Shown here: positions 12,901-27,900 of the stretch, in pieces
Numbering within the stretch: the first letter of the stretch is position 1
How the letters are laid out: the number at the start of each line of letters is the position of its first letter
Assembly (NCBI GenBank): GCA_948146395.1
Contig: OX411552.1
Coordinates: 10,063,686 to 10,127,685 of the forward strand
DNA: 64,000 bases
Origin: Fragum whitleyi
Taxonomy: Eukaryota; Mollusca; Bivalvia; Cardiida; Cardiidae
Direction: 5' to 3'
Made by a program: the position numbers and the translations under genes
The notes under the pieces: generated by a model
The model's database searches: none
What the model saw: the letters and a program-made list of their open reading frames with translations, nothing else
Told to the model about the DNA's origin: nothing

Positions 12901-15900
12901 GGTCCTCCCTGATAACAACAGGTCCTCTGTAAATCATATTTATTTTAGAGGTAATTTAAGGTGTCAATTGTAAGAAAAACAGTGTGAGAAAAGAAGAAAT
13001 TGCTTGTGACAAGCAATTTCTTCTTTTTATGCAACATTTTCAACAAGGTAATAAAAAATATTGGTATTGGAAAAGCAACTATTTTTCAAATCTTGACAGA
13101 TTGGGAATGATATGGTCATTAACTAAGGCCTTAAGGACCATCAACATGGCCACTTCTGTCAGTCCTCCCTAATATCCACAGGCCTTGGGCCCGAGGACTG
13201 ATGTTTATGTCGATCCCTGCTGTCATGTTTTCAAGAGGTCTTACTGGCTTTGGCCAAAAAATAATGATTATGAACCAGGAAATCACCAGTGTTGTGTGTT
13301 TGAATGAGAAAAAAGGTTATGGTGGGAATATTCATACTTTTTTTACTATAGACACATATTTAATTCATCTTTCCTATAATATTTCAGGGATTTGTGATAT
13401 TTGTGACGATGTGTCGAGAGGCTTTAGACGATTTTAGACGCTACAGACGGGATAAGGAAGCTAATTCCCAGAGATACAAAATATTTACCAACAGTGGGAT
13501 TATATCTGTGCCCAGCTCTAGTATCAGAGTCGGTGATTTAGTCTGTGTAGAAAAGGTATAGAAATTGTTTTAACTTATTTCAATAAGTCAAAATTGTTAT
13601 CTTAATGTATTGACATAACAAATAGGAGACTGTGAAAAACATGGAAGAATGTTATCCCATGTCTTGATGAACCCAGAATATTTCTTTCGCTAAAAAGTAT
13701 GGATAATGATCAGCCTACACATATCAGTGGCTCAGTGCGAAACAGTTGTAACTGCCTCTAAGTTTATAGGCAGTTACAACTGTTCTACGCTGAGCCATCA
13801 ATATGTGAAGTCTAATCTTGCTCTACACCACTTGTTTGTTCTTTTCAAAACAAATATGGAATTTTCATCTGAAATATTGTCCCAAGAATTAGTACTTACA
13901 TCCTTGAGATATTGATGCAATTTTAGACCAGGATTATTTAGCATGACAGCGGTTAGAGCATAGAAAAATGATAATTACTTATCCTATTATTCGGCCTTGT
14001 TTACAGAATCTGTTTCTTATAATTTGAGCTGTTGCATGACATTTCCAACAATTTCACAAGTCTGCAAAGCAAAGGTTCTGGCCAGCACAGTCTGACCAGA
14101 ATCTTCATTATGCACTTTATAAGAGATAAGGTCTTTAAAATACCTCTCCTCGCAGTCATCATATATTATTATTGTATAATGTCATTGTCTAAGCTGCTTA
14201 ACATTATTACCTCGCATACAAGTGAAATTGTTGGAAATGTCCCACACTGGCTTGTTTCATAAATCTAGAACCAGAGGGTACCTGCTGATATAGTGTTTCT
14301 GCAGACCACAGAGAAGACGGGGTCATGTTTTATACGTACAGACCAGCTGGATGGCGAGACAGATTGGAAATTACGATTAGCTGTCCAGGATACACAGAGT
14401 CTTACTACAAATGCTGTATATATAATGATTTTATTTAATTTATAAAAAAAAAGCCGCCACAATATAACTAATATTCTTGAAAGTGGTGTAAAACCCCATT
14501 CAAAACAAACAAAAATTGAGCTTGTGTCTGTCATGTTCAACATATTCATAATGCTTAAGAAAAGAGTTGTCTGGGGCTACTAAATGTCTTTCGAAATCTG
14601 CTTGTATATGGAAATCATTATTCAAGACTTTTAATTCAGGTCAGATTGAGAATTTAAAATAATAAGATAGTTAGAATATAAAAAATGAAAAATAACACCT
14701 TCAAATTACTTGAAATCCACTCTAGGTAAAATGGTTTTATAATGCATGATGTTGTATCTCATTGTGTTGGACAAGGTGTTTTGATAATTTAAGCTTATAT
14801 TGCAAAGCCAAATTTATTAAAAAAAATCTTGTTTATTTCAAATTACTTCAAGCCTATTCAAGATATAGAGGATATTGCGATTTAACGAGTCATCTACAAA
14901 CAGATAAAGACAAGTTTTTATCTGTTTTAGATGACGAGTTTAATAAATTTGGTAATTTATTAGCACAAATTTTATATTTTATTTTTAATAAGGCCCATAA
15001 ACTTTCTACGGGGTTATTTCTTTCCCGCGATGTAGGTCATATTATAAACATTGTTCTTAAATGGTTTGATAATAGATCTCATCAATGTTCATCACAGATT
15101 TCAAGGTCATTTTTCAAAGCCAATCTTTTGAATTAATAATTTCAGGGCATTATTGTTTTCACAAAGTACATCATGACAAGCTCAAAATCCTGGTTGCAAG
15201 ATTGACCGTTTAATCCATCAAAAGATTATACACTTACATCAATGTGATTAAACCATATCATTTTCTGATAACAGGACATTCTAGACATCAGGGCTCAAGT
15301 TTATGCTGAAGCTCCACAGAAAAATATCCACAGTTTTGTTGGTACATATAAGAGGGTATGTATATTGTGCTTTCTTATTCGAACTTAACCCTTATCCTGC
15401 TCAATTTATATTGTGTTTCAGAAAAGTTGCTAATATTTTAGGCCTTGTTTGGCAAAATTTTCCACATTGACAATAACTAAGAAGAAGGCTAAGATCAAAC
15501 TGCAGGTCTGTGGAGACTGTCCTCTATCATGTTTAAATGCTCTAGACTCCTAGAGCTACAGATAGAGGAGGTAGTTTGGATTTCAAATTCATATATTTAA
15601 TTACTACTTACTTGAAACCTATGTTGTTGGTACTCATTTGAAATGTCTCATTGAGACAATTCAAATGAGTACCCACAACATAGGTTTTCACTGTGAAATG
15701 AAAATTTTAGACTGACTTAACACCCTCTTATCAAGACCCTTGTGTTCCATTAGTAATGATTAAAGTCAAGATCACAGATCAAGGCCAAATGTTAAAAATG
15801 GGGTGTCTTTAGCAAAGTTAGCACCCATTGTACAGATTTTTAAGCCATTTGGCACACTTAATCTTCTTAATGAGTAGATGTGCTATTTAGAAAAAAATGA

Positions 15901-18900
15901 AAAAAAAAAAACCCAACTGAAACACACCAAAAAAAAAAAAAAAAAGAAAGAAAAAAAAAAGGAGAGATTACAATTGGGTAGTTTCTAGGTCAAGGTCACT
16001 GCTTGAACAAGACCAAATTTGAAAAAAAAAACTGTTCAGAGTTTAATGCATTTTGATATAAATTGGCTTACTGAGTCATTTATTAAATCCATGTTTTGTT
16101 ATTTTTTGCTAGTTTTGGTTACATGCATGAATTAGTATCATCATTCATAATTTGTATGATAATTGCAGACCGATGAATCCGAAGCCTCAGAATCTTTAAG
16201 TATAGAGAATACATTGTGGGCCAACACTGTTGTGGCGTCTGGTACAGCTATTGGTGTAGTTATATATACAGGGTGTGAGAGTCGAAGTGTGATGAATACT
16301 TCACAACCACAGAGTAAGGTAAATAAATATGTCAGCTCCATTAGCTCAGTTGGTATCGCTCCTGTCTTCAAATCACAAAGTTTGATATAGATTTGATTTC
16401 CTGTCTGGCACACTAACAATCAAACTTTCATGGTGATGGATGTTAAACTGAAGACTCATCTGTCTGTATTTTACATTGAGCATATTAAAGTGCCAGGTAA
16501 ATCTCAGCAGCCGCCACCATAGCGCAGTTGGTTAGGCATAAGACTTCCAATCTGGAAGTCGTGGGTTCGATCCCCGGTGGCGGCAAATATCCTTTCCGAC
16601 GTTTGTCTCTCACCAATGGGTAGATAATCGTAAACCTATGTGAGATAGCAGTCAGAGGCTAGGAAAGTGTGTAATGGTAGTATAGGTGAAAGAAATACCA
16701 GGAATCCATTGTTAGGTGCTCCGGCCGCCGCGATATAACTGCAAAATTGTTGAAAGCGGCGTAAAACCCATTCAAACAAAACAAACAAAGTAAATCTCAG
16801 CAGTAATGTGGTCTTGCACTATCCTGTGTAACAACTTACCATTTTCTGAAGGCCTTTGCTCATGTTTGCAGATGCTATAGAAGCAACTTTAAATAAATAG
16901 AAATTACATCAGGGTTTAAGTTTTGAGGGTAGGGCCAAGTGGACTCCCACTTTATGAAATCATTGAGTCCAAACTCAAAGCAATGAGTCTGAACTTTCAT
17001 ATTGGGAAGAACATTGTGAAAAAAGAAGAAATTGCTTGCTAAAAGCAATTTCTTTCCACATATTCTTTAAAAAAAATAGATGGTTTTCTCTGAAACTTAA
17101 AGTTTATTACAAAAAAAATTAATGTTATCTACAACAACTTTTGTTGTGAGCAGAGCTGAAAATTGACTAAAAGGCAAATGCCGAAAAAAAGTTTACTTGC
17201 TTGTTGAATTATTCTCCTATTAACAAGGCAGTCCAATAAAATATGAAGTGAAGACCCAGATCAGACTGTGTGGTTGCACAAGCTAATCTCAGTTCTAATG
17301 TTATTCACATGTAAAATATTTGTAAATGTCACACCAAGGCTCATTTGATATTGTTTGTATTTGCAGGTTGGCTTATTAGATCTGGAGATCAACACATTAA
17401 CTAAAGTTTTATTTATCACTGTTGCTGTTTTATCTGTTGTTATGATGATGTTAAAGGTTTGTAGGTTTGTTATTTGTAAAATATATAAAGCATAATCATT
17501 TATTTCAGTGTAAGATTGATTTATATTTCATTGAGTGAACAACAAAGGCTATATAGTCAAAACTGTGTGAGCGGTCACTTGAGAATAGCGGTCTCACTGC
17601 CGTATGCGGCCAGCTCAGGTCCGCCTGCGCAAATTTGCTCTTTAAAGTAACTGTGAATAGCGGCATTCTGTCTTATGCAGCCGCGTTCACCCTTAATTGT
17701 CTGAATTGCACCATTTGTACATCCCGGGACGGGAGTCATCAGTTATGACAGATGACTCGCTGATTAACGAAAAATTGATAACGCGTCTGGGTTATCGTAA
17801 CCTAATCAACACCTCTACTAATTTGTGTTATCTCAGCGACCAGCAAATTATTTGATTGATAACGGTAGCAGATTATCAATAATCCAATTAACTAACCTAT
17901 TAAACGTTAACATTGCTGTAAGTCCGAACTATCAAAAGACTTATTTGACGAATTGCCTCGGAGGGAATTTCCCTTTGACAGCTCTGGAAGTATTTATTTT
18001 TTTTAATCATAATAATTGTTTTTTTCTCTCCTTTGCACCAAAATCACGTTCTCTCAGGAAATTAAATGACACACAAATGAAGAAAAATAAATAACAAATT
18101 AATGAAATTGACGTTTTTGTGTTTAGTATCGGTTGATTCCATAAAATCATCGCCGCTTGTTGAAAATGTCTGGGGATTTTCCAAATGACGTCAACTTACG
18201 TCGTCAAGCATGCCGGAAAACGAGACATTGTTTACATCCCTCGCACCTGAAACAAATTGCCTCCAAATCCACAGGAACCCCCTACTGTGAATATTATGAA
18301 CACTTAAAATGTCGTATTTTCAGCGCATTTATAATTTCATGGAATGAAGTCAAAATTGTCACTTTTTCTTATGAATAATAATATATTTAAGGAATATTAT
18401 CGGTGTCAAAATCTTGTCCATCATGTTTCTCACATGAAGTTTATTTAATTTTTCTCTGGTCCCTGTGATAAAATGCAACTTGTTTATACACACGCCGTTA
18501 AATACAAGAAATATTCTCCAGGTAAAGCATATTAGTAGTGACTGACCAAAACATCGTAAATACCGCTAATTCAAGAAATATTCACATTGTTTTGGTCTTC
18601 CCTCGCCGATTTTGATATTGTTTCTTAGGAAAACGAGAACTACATTTTTGGTGATCCATCCGATGGACTAAAGATATAAGCCAAATTCGTCGTGGCTGCC
18701 GGCAGATAAGTTGGGGGGAATTTTCCGCTTAGAGCGGCCAACTCCCGTATGTGGCCGATTTTGCCTTGTCCCGTGAGTGGCCGCTATTGACAGTTTTGAC
18801 TGTATTTTACGCGGCCATTTTTTTTAGTGAAATACAGCTTTAGCTGCTCACTCAATGAAATATTAATCTATCTCACTTCAAAAACAAGCAAGCGATTATT

Positions 18901-21900
18901 CTATTTCTTTAATGCAAAAATGAGACAAAATGTGTTATCTGAGGACAAATTTTCTTAAAGTGTGTCATTTTGCTTGTGATTACTATGCAACGTTCAGGAT
19001 GATGTCACTTACTTGGCAACCCTTAGATAACGTCAGATAGGGTGAAATGGAAGAAAGCAGCGTCTAGGATTTCGATATATTCACTGTTTAGGTGGCGAGT
19101 TTTTCAAATGATTATCTACTCTCATTTCTCGATAAATAACCAAAAAGCATTAAAGTAATATGCCTTACTACTGGAAACCAGCAACTTAATTATTAAGCAC
19201 TATTATTTCTATCCTAAAGGATAAAGATACTTAAATTTTCATGAATTAACTGGTTACCTGCAAATTCAGTGAATCTAGACCAGTCTAAATAAATAGTATA
19301 CCTTCTAGTCTTAAATTTTGTTTGTATGAATTTTGCACAGGTTCCAAGTAATGAGAAAAGTAAACACAAATAATGCCATTTAAATGCACCATTTCCTTTG
19401 CAAAAAATACCGTCTAACTATCAAAATTTTGATACTCATATCCACAAGCATTTATTAAGCTCATTATATCCCCCTACTAATGAAGTACAAGGGGATAAAT
19501 TGGTTTCATGGTGTCTGGCTGTCTATCCGTCTGTCCATCCTCATACATTTACTTTTCTAGACTCTATTTTAAGAAGGAAGTGACCTAGAATTATGTAACT
19601 TTATACACTTGTTGCCTGTGATCCAAGGAAATACCCTATTTTTTGTGTCACTAAGGTCAAAGGTCAAATTCCTGATTTCACTTTGTTTGAAAACTGTTCT
19701 TGAAATGGGACAAAGCATTGGTATGAGGTATTAGTATGCTTTTCAACAGATCTAGTTGATATCAGAAAAGATCACAAGGTTTCATGAAGAATTCATTTTC
19801 TTGTCTCTTTTTTTACAGGGCTGGGATGGTCCATGGTACAGATATCTTTTTAGATTTATTCTTTTGTTTTCTTACATCATTCCTATAAGGTAAGCTTTTT
19901 GATACAATTTTCTTTCCTAGTCTAGATTTAGAATCAGCCCTGCTTTCAGGATATCAATGAAAACAATTTTGAGTTTGGAGGTAATTTGTAACCTTACATA
20001 CGTAGTAATCCAAAAAGAAATGTTTGTTATCAACAGTTACGGAGAAAACCCGAGGTATTGCTATAGCCTTCCTGTCTTTGATGTCATCGTCCTCACTGTC
20101 GTCATCTTGCGAAAACTTTGACATTTTGTGATATCTCTGGTTCTACTGAAAGCAATTACTTGAAAATTGGCACACATGTTCACCATCAAAAGAGCAAGCT
20201 ATATTATCAAGGGGGATAACTCTAGATGCATTTTAAACAAATTATACTCCTTTTTCAACTTAAAATATTTCCCACCATCTAGCACTCAACAGTTGAGCGT
20301 AGGCACCCATAAGCGGTGCTCTTGTTTATTGCAATATTAGGCTTTGTCAATGATAATATGTCACCTATGGAGAAGATAAGAGAAATATTTAAGAACAAAA
20401 CAAAAAATATAGATAAATAAATAAAAATATATTCACACACTAATAATAATTAATATTATTATTATTATTAGTTTGTTTGGTTGTTTTTTTTCATAATTTT
20501 ATAAGCCCATAAGATTAAAATATTTTCCCAAACTTTCAAATGAAAAATAAAAATTCTATCATATTCTCAACAGATCTGAAATCTTCCTTGGTCACATTTT
20601 TGGGGTAAGAAATAAGGCAAAAAATACACAAGGTGACATATCATTATCATCGGGGAAAACCAAGACATTTTGTTTATATTTCATGACCTATTGTAACATG
20701 TAAACTCAGTGAACATTGAACCAAAATGCAATAAAAAAAAACCACACACAAAAAAAGTTCTTTACATTTTAGATATTATGTAATAAGATATGACTTTTTA
20801 AATCCATGGAGGTATGAAATTAAAAACCTAATCACACTTCAATATGAATCTGCTTCATGCTTTCTTTCATACTGTGTGATAAGGTTTTTTACAGTAAAAG
20901 TAGTGACAAGTGACCTTTCATGGGACCACCAAAAAGTGGTTGCTTATGAGAATATTCACTTAATAGGAAATTTCATGATAAATGAGCCAGGTCATTTTGA
21001 TAGTATGTTTAGATTGTCGTATAAGACTTGTTGAATCCTATGATCTTCAAAGCCAATAGATGTCTCTAATGGGATTTAACAACATTAGATTCAATATTTA
21101 ACAACTGTATATTAAAAATGTCCACTTTTTGAGAGATTTTGCTTACATTGAAGGAACTTTTTATAATGGTCGCTTAATAAAAGTGGCTTAACAGACATGG
21201 TCACTCGAGTAATATTGACTGTCCTCTCAAACTTCCATGAATTCAAAGAATTCCTAGTTTATATTGATATTTATAACTGTATGAATGATTTCCTTAAGAA
21301 CATAATTCTTTATTTTATTTCAGTTTACGGGTGAATTTAGATATGGGTAAAGTTGCCTATTCCTGGTTCATTACTCGTGATAAAAATATACCAGGTACTG
21401 TGGTTAGATCTACAACCATTCCAGAGGAACTGGGGAGAATCAGTTATCTTTTGTCTGATAAAACTGGCACACTAACACAGAATGAAATGGTAGGGATTTA
21501 GTGTATTTCCTGAAAATAATATTTAAATTACATGTATTCATGTTTCTTTCATGATAAAAAAAAAGTGTTATAGACTTTTTAGATTGAGAGTGATGGATTA
21601 TTGAATATTCAAGATTTTTTTCAGTACTAATTATAAACATCTTGCCATATGTATGTTCAGATAAATAATTATTATTACAACAACTTAAAGGTATTGAATT
21701 ATGTCTCAAGATACTCTGATTTATCTGATTCAATTCATCTAGTACACCAGCCCCGTCATAGCGCAGTTGGTAGCGTGTCAGACTGTCAATCTAGAGGTCC
21801 TGGGTTCTATCCCCGACGGTGGCACTCATTTTCTATGACTATTTGTCTCTCACCAATTGGTTGATAATTGTAGACCTATGTGAGATATGTGAGATAGTAG

Positions 21901-24900
21901 CTGGAGGCTACAAAAGAATTTGATGGCTGTACTGGTGAGAGAAATACCAGGAATCCATTGTTAGGTGCAATGGATTCCTGTTATTTCTCTCACCAGTACA
22001 GCCATCAAATTCTTTTGTAGCCTCCAGCTACTATCAATATACTACTATCAGCCCCCACAATATAACTGAAATAATGTTGAAAGCGGCGTTAAACTCCGTT
22101 CAATTAATCAATTATTTAGTACACCATTCAAGAAGTGATGACAAAAAAACACTAGATTTTTCAGTTTTCTTTTTCAAAATGATAAGTTTTAAATGAATAA
22201 CAAAAATATTCAGATATGCAAAGGTAATAACACATGTATAATGAACTCATTATAGTTATCAGTAAACCAAGAGAAAAAAAATCTTAGTATGATCTGAAGT
22301 GTGTTATTTACTCCAGCCTATGATATAATATTCTTTAATGCTTTTTGGTGGATTGTGGAGAAGTAACAATAGAAACATAAGTCAATCTTACACTGAAACA
22401 CACAGTTTTCCTCAACTATATTATCTATTACAGGTGTTCAAAAAGCTTCATCTAGGGACAGTTGCTTACACTTCTGACACAGTTGATGAGGTAGGTCTAA
22501 CTATACTTGCGTTACATAAACATTTCCTATTTTTACTGACATAATAGAGTCTATGGTATATTGCTTCATTGGTGAAAGTCTGTCCTTGTGTCTGTATGTC
22601 AAAATCATTACGAACAAACTTAACAATTTTATGTTGAATCCAAACTAGTTCACACCAAAAGTATTCATATTATATAGGTTTTTTTGTCATCTGATAAGGT
22701 CAAGTGAAATTTGTCAAGGCAACCAAAATAAGACTTTTGAAAACAGAAGGTATTTAGAGTTTCCCATCAATATGTTTTGTTCAGTTTTGTTTAATGTGAA
22801 TTTTTTTTACTGACTTTTGGAATAGCTTTCATGAATGTGAAAAGCATTATTACATAATACTTTGTCAATGTTACAGGTTTCTGCCCATCTTAAGACAGCA
22901 TTTACGCAGTCCCAGTCAGCCAGTATGCCATCCAGGGTTGGTACACCGGTACGACGGACCGTTGTTAACAGAGTTCTCGACTCTGTACAAGCACTGGCTC
23001 TCTGCCACAACGTAACACCGGTGTATGATGACTTTGACAACTCAGAGGAAACGTCATTACAAGTAGAGGCTGACCAACAGAGTCAACAGAAAGTTGTCTA
23101 CCAGGCATCTAGTCCTGATGAAGTAAGTCAAACATAAGATTAATAAGCCAGGGATGTGCAAATACGAATTTTCTCCACTTGTCAATGGACAAGTAAAAAT
23201 CGATTTCCTACTTGTCCAGGATAAAATGAACTTGTCCGCAAAAAATGGATTGATAAATATTGAGAAAGCATTGTTTTAATGAAGAAAATGCTGTAACCAG
23301 TATCTTCTTCATAAAAGACAATGTTTTCTACCCTTTGATACAAACATTAGAATGACTTTTATCCTAGATCTTTCTAGTACTGTTCAAAGATTTGCTCTGG
23401 TATTTACTTGTCCACAGACAAGTGGTCTAGAAAAAATGTACTTGCCCTCAAGTGGAAAAGTCCAGCATGGGAATTTCACACTCCTGAATAAACCATAACA
23501 GAAAGCTTTTTCCAGATATAATGATACAATACAGATTTTCTTTGAATATCAATGTGTTTTACTACTGTCTAACTTTGTAGTAACCTTGTAAAAGAAAACT
23601 GTCATGAAACTGAATATATTCTCAAATTTCACGATTTTCGATTTTCATTTAGAGACAAAATTAAGTCAATCCAGTGCTACCAGCCAGTAAGATTTTTTGA
23701 TAGGCAAAAAATTAAAAGCATGTGCAGTTTGTTTCTAAATGGTAGCTGAAACTCAACCTTAATTAATTTAATATTAGTGGATGTTGCAAAAAGCATGAAT
23801 AACCTTGCATTATTTCACCCTGGGATTTATTATAAAGTGGAATATCATAAGATAAATGAGAGCTTGCATATTAAGTAAAGATATCAGAATATTTTGAAGG
23901 TAGTTCCATATTCTATTTTACAAATATGCACTGATGAAACTTGGGATACCTATTAAGACAATTTATTCATTTACAATATACATAATATTTTATTATGGAT
24001 CTATTATTTTCCAATATTTCCAGGTTGCCCTGGTAACATGGACAGAGAGTATTGGTCTTACCCTTGTTAAAAGAGATCTTAATTCTATGCAGCTGAGATC
24101 ACCTATAGGGACAACCCTGTCCTATACAATATTACATATATTTCCTTTTACTTCAGAGAGTAAGAGAATGGGGATTATTTTAAAGGTGAGACTTGGAAGT
24201 CCAGTTAAATGGGAAATTTCTGAATTTGTATCTTTCAACTGAACTCTGTATGGTTCATGTTTACAGGTAGTGGACCTGTAATAGTTTTGCAACTTTTCTG
24301 AAGTAATGAATTTAACAGTATTAAGAGACATTTCTTAATGATTTCATTAGGAAACCTCAGTCAACATTGTGAAAGATCATGATTCACGAAATGTTGCGGA
24401 ACTACTACAGTTCCACTAACTTAAAGGGATTGATCCTAAACTTATATCTTTCAACTAAACTCGGTTTAGTTTGTGTTCAGTTTTATTATCTCAATGAGAC
24501 ATTGTAATTTTTGCTAGATTTAAGTTTACTTTAAAAATTGAGAAAAATACCATCTTGCAGAAATATGAACTTGTAAATAAGTTGGTCAATCTCAAGACAT
24601 GAAAATGAAGGGACACAAAAATTACCAGATTTACAGTAAGGTTAAACTTAAACAAACATTTAAGAGAAGAAGAGAGTATTTGTTGATTTCATGGAAGTAT
24701 GAAACTAAAAACCTAATCACACGGTATAATATGCAACGCAGATTTTTACACAAGTGTAATTAGGTTTTTAGTTTCATACCTCCATGAAATAAATTAACAC
24801 TGTTTGTATCTTGTAATTTGATATTATGAAGCATTATGTAAAGATTGGTCAATAATGAGAAGTTGTTCTTACGGGGCTACTGTTTACAAAAGCCTACAAA

Positions 24901-27900
24901 AAAGGTACTTACTCAAAATTGTTTCTATTGAGAAATAAAAATTTCAGCCAATCAGAATCCTCATAAATCTGTTGGATTAAATTTATTTTAAAAAAAAATT
25001 AATTTAAATTAAATTTATTTTAGGATGACCGATATAAAGGTATCTGACAACAATTATAAACGACGACATCATTGTGATCGCAATCTGGACAATAGCATGT
25101 TTTTTCACTCAGGAAAAACCATCATGCTTATAATAACTAAATCAGATCTATGATAATGCTTTAATTGCAAATATTGACAATCATGAAATCAATGAAACTA
25201 TAGAAAACTTTAAACCTTTTTAGTGACCTGTATATAATGTTCGTGATATATAGGTTGGAATATAATGGCCACAATGGATTTTTTCTGCCTGGTTAAGCAA
25301 ACATCCAGGTCAGATTATTTCTAGAGAAGTTCTGATGCCGGGATAGGAGTAAGACTGCAAGGCAAAATACAATAATACATAAGCAACCAATATAAAACAT
25401 TAGGAGGGTACGCAGGTGTATGCACACTAAAAGTAAGGACAAAAACACCCTGCCTCCTAATAGCAACCACGCAACGAAATATGCAACCTTTACATTTAAA
25501 CTTGCAAGCACTTCCTAGAGATGGTTAAACCCTCTATCTAGGAAGGCAAGCTTTATAACCAAACATCAATGGTGATAATTTAACTGTTCCATACTTCCTA
25601 GAGATGGTTTTTTGTTCCCTCAATCTAAGAAGATAAATAAGAAAAAGAATAATTTCAACTCCTTCCGGCAAATCAAAAACTTCCCTAGAATTTCCGCTGC
25701 ATCCAAAGTGACGAGTCCTCAGTCTTTAATTGTGTTCACAACTGACATTAAGAATATCTTCTCGAGTCTATGAATTTCGTTTAATATTTCAGTTGTTATA
25801 TATTTGATGACTGCATCTTAACTTCCTGAGAGGCCTGTTATTGGCTGTGGTTCTGAATATGGAGCTGTTTTAGACATCAATCTCTGGCTACGGCCATCCT
25901 CTGCAACAGATAAAACATGCTGGCAGTTTTTTAGTTAATATCTAAGTTAATATCTATAGACGATTTTCAAGTACAATAACTAAAAGTGATTCCAAGCAAT
26001 TTTTTCTTTCCAACATTTCATGATCATTTAAGTGCACTAAAATGCATCACATATCTCAATGCAACCAGATATTGGGAGTGGTGGGTGGGATGCTCAAAAC
26101 ATGTAGTGTTCAGTTCCAGTTCTCCTTAAAGACTGATGCTGATCAATGCCATGTGCTTGAAGGTTAAAACACTAGAACCAATCGAATTCCATCTATAATT
26201 ATTTACTAATGATTATAGAGAATTTAAAAGAGCCTTTTAGTTGTGTCTATCCGATGCTTGCTGACCAATGAAAATGCAGCCCCTTTAAAGGCTGATCCAA
26301 TCAGAATCTTCCATGTACATTTGATGATGTCATGAAGCTGGCAGCAGTTGATTCTAAAAATAGCCTGATCTGGTAAAACCCACCTAATCTCAAGTTAAAG
26401 GTCACCAAAATAAACGGGAATACTGTTTAATCAGTATTCTGATTTATTTTTCAGGATGATCAAAGTGGTGAGATAGTGTTTTACCTGAAAGGTGCAGATG
26501 TAGTGATGCAGACAATAGTGCAATATAATGATTGGTTGGAGGAGGAGGTAGGTGTGGCCTATAGCCTGGTTCTATTGACCTGACATTGACCTTTGTCATT
26601 TAATGAAATGAGCCTGTGTGTGACAATGTCAACAATTTAGATTGTCCGCAAGGCAAAGCTTCTGGCTAGCCTGTGCAGCTCCACACTCTGACCAGAATCT
26701 TCACTATGCGCTATATTGATATGTAAGGTCTTACTGCATCTTCATGCAGTCAGCATATATTATTATTACATTTTGTTGTTGTCAACCCTAACCAACGTTC
26801 TTACCTCAGTCAGGTGTAAAATAATGGAAATGTCAAGCAAAGGCACAAGTTAAAAGCACAACCTTTCAAATTCTATCATTGGTATAAACTACTAATGAAA
26901 ACGGATGTCCTAAATACTAAAAAACGTTTATAAAATGTGTCAGTTATTGATATTTAAACAAATTTGTCTTAAAAATCTATATCAGGTCAAATAAACCAAG
27001 CTTTTCTTTATTGTCTTAGAATAAAAAAGGGCCCCACCTGGTCCAATGGTTAGGACTGTTGACTAATGACTTTAGAACCCATAGACTGTGTGTTCTAATC
27101 AAAGCCACACCTGTAGTTTTATGTTTATTTCTTTTGGATAGAATTTTCAGAACTCTAGCTTTGTACTGGGGCGGCTGAGGAAGTATATGAATAAGTAAAC
27201 TTTATAAATGATTTGACCTATGTTGCCAGAGTGAAATAACGTTTTTGAATATTTTTGATATTATTTTTGTTAGGAAAATTACATCATAATGTATCTGTTG
27301 ACGTCATTATGCAAATGGTGTTTCATGTTTTGTGGAATAACATGAATCGATAAATATCATAATTTTCTCATTTAATCTTCAAATTTGGGTCATATTATGA
27401 ATAGAAATCAAATTTGTGCTCATCAAATACCAAATTTATTAAACTCATCATCTATAAACAGATAAATATTTGGCACAGCCTTGTTATTAGATGTTTATAG
27501 ATGACTCCATTAATAAATTTGGTATTCATAGACCACTTATTGAATATCCTCTATTTACTGAAATATGATAGAAAGATTGTTAAAAGTGGTGTGAACACTT
27601 TTTTGAATTCTTTATTAAAAAATTAGTGTTTCTGGTTGACAGAAAATTTTTATTTAGATCTTCACTTAAATATGTTCTGTGATCACTTATGTTGTTTTTA
27701 GCTCACCTGAGCACGAAGTGCTCAAGGTGAGCTATTGTGGTTAGGTGGATGTCCGTCGTCCGTCTTCAGTCGTCCGTCGTGCGTCGTGCGTCGTCCGTCG
27801 TCAACATTTGCCTTGTATGCACTCTAGAGGCCACATTTTTGGCCCAATCAACCTGAAATTTGGTCAGAATGATTGTCTTGATAAAATCTCGGACGAGTTC

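Noticed and set aside
16510..16584. Possible true tRNA gene
   Set aside because: It has A and B boxes and an acceptor stem, but the anticodon loop lacks the usual T33, and it is the head of a SINE with body, tail and target duplication.
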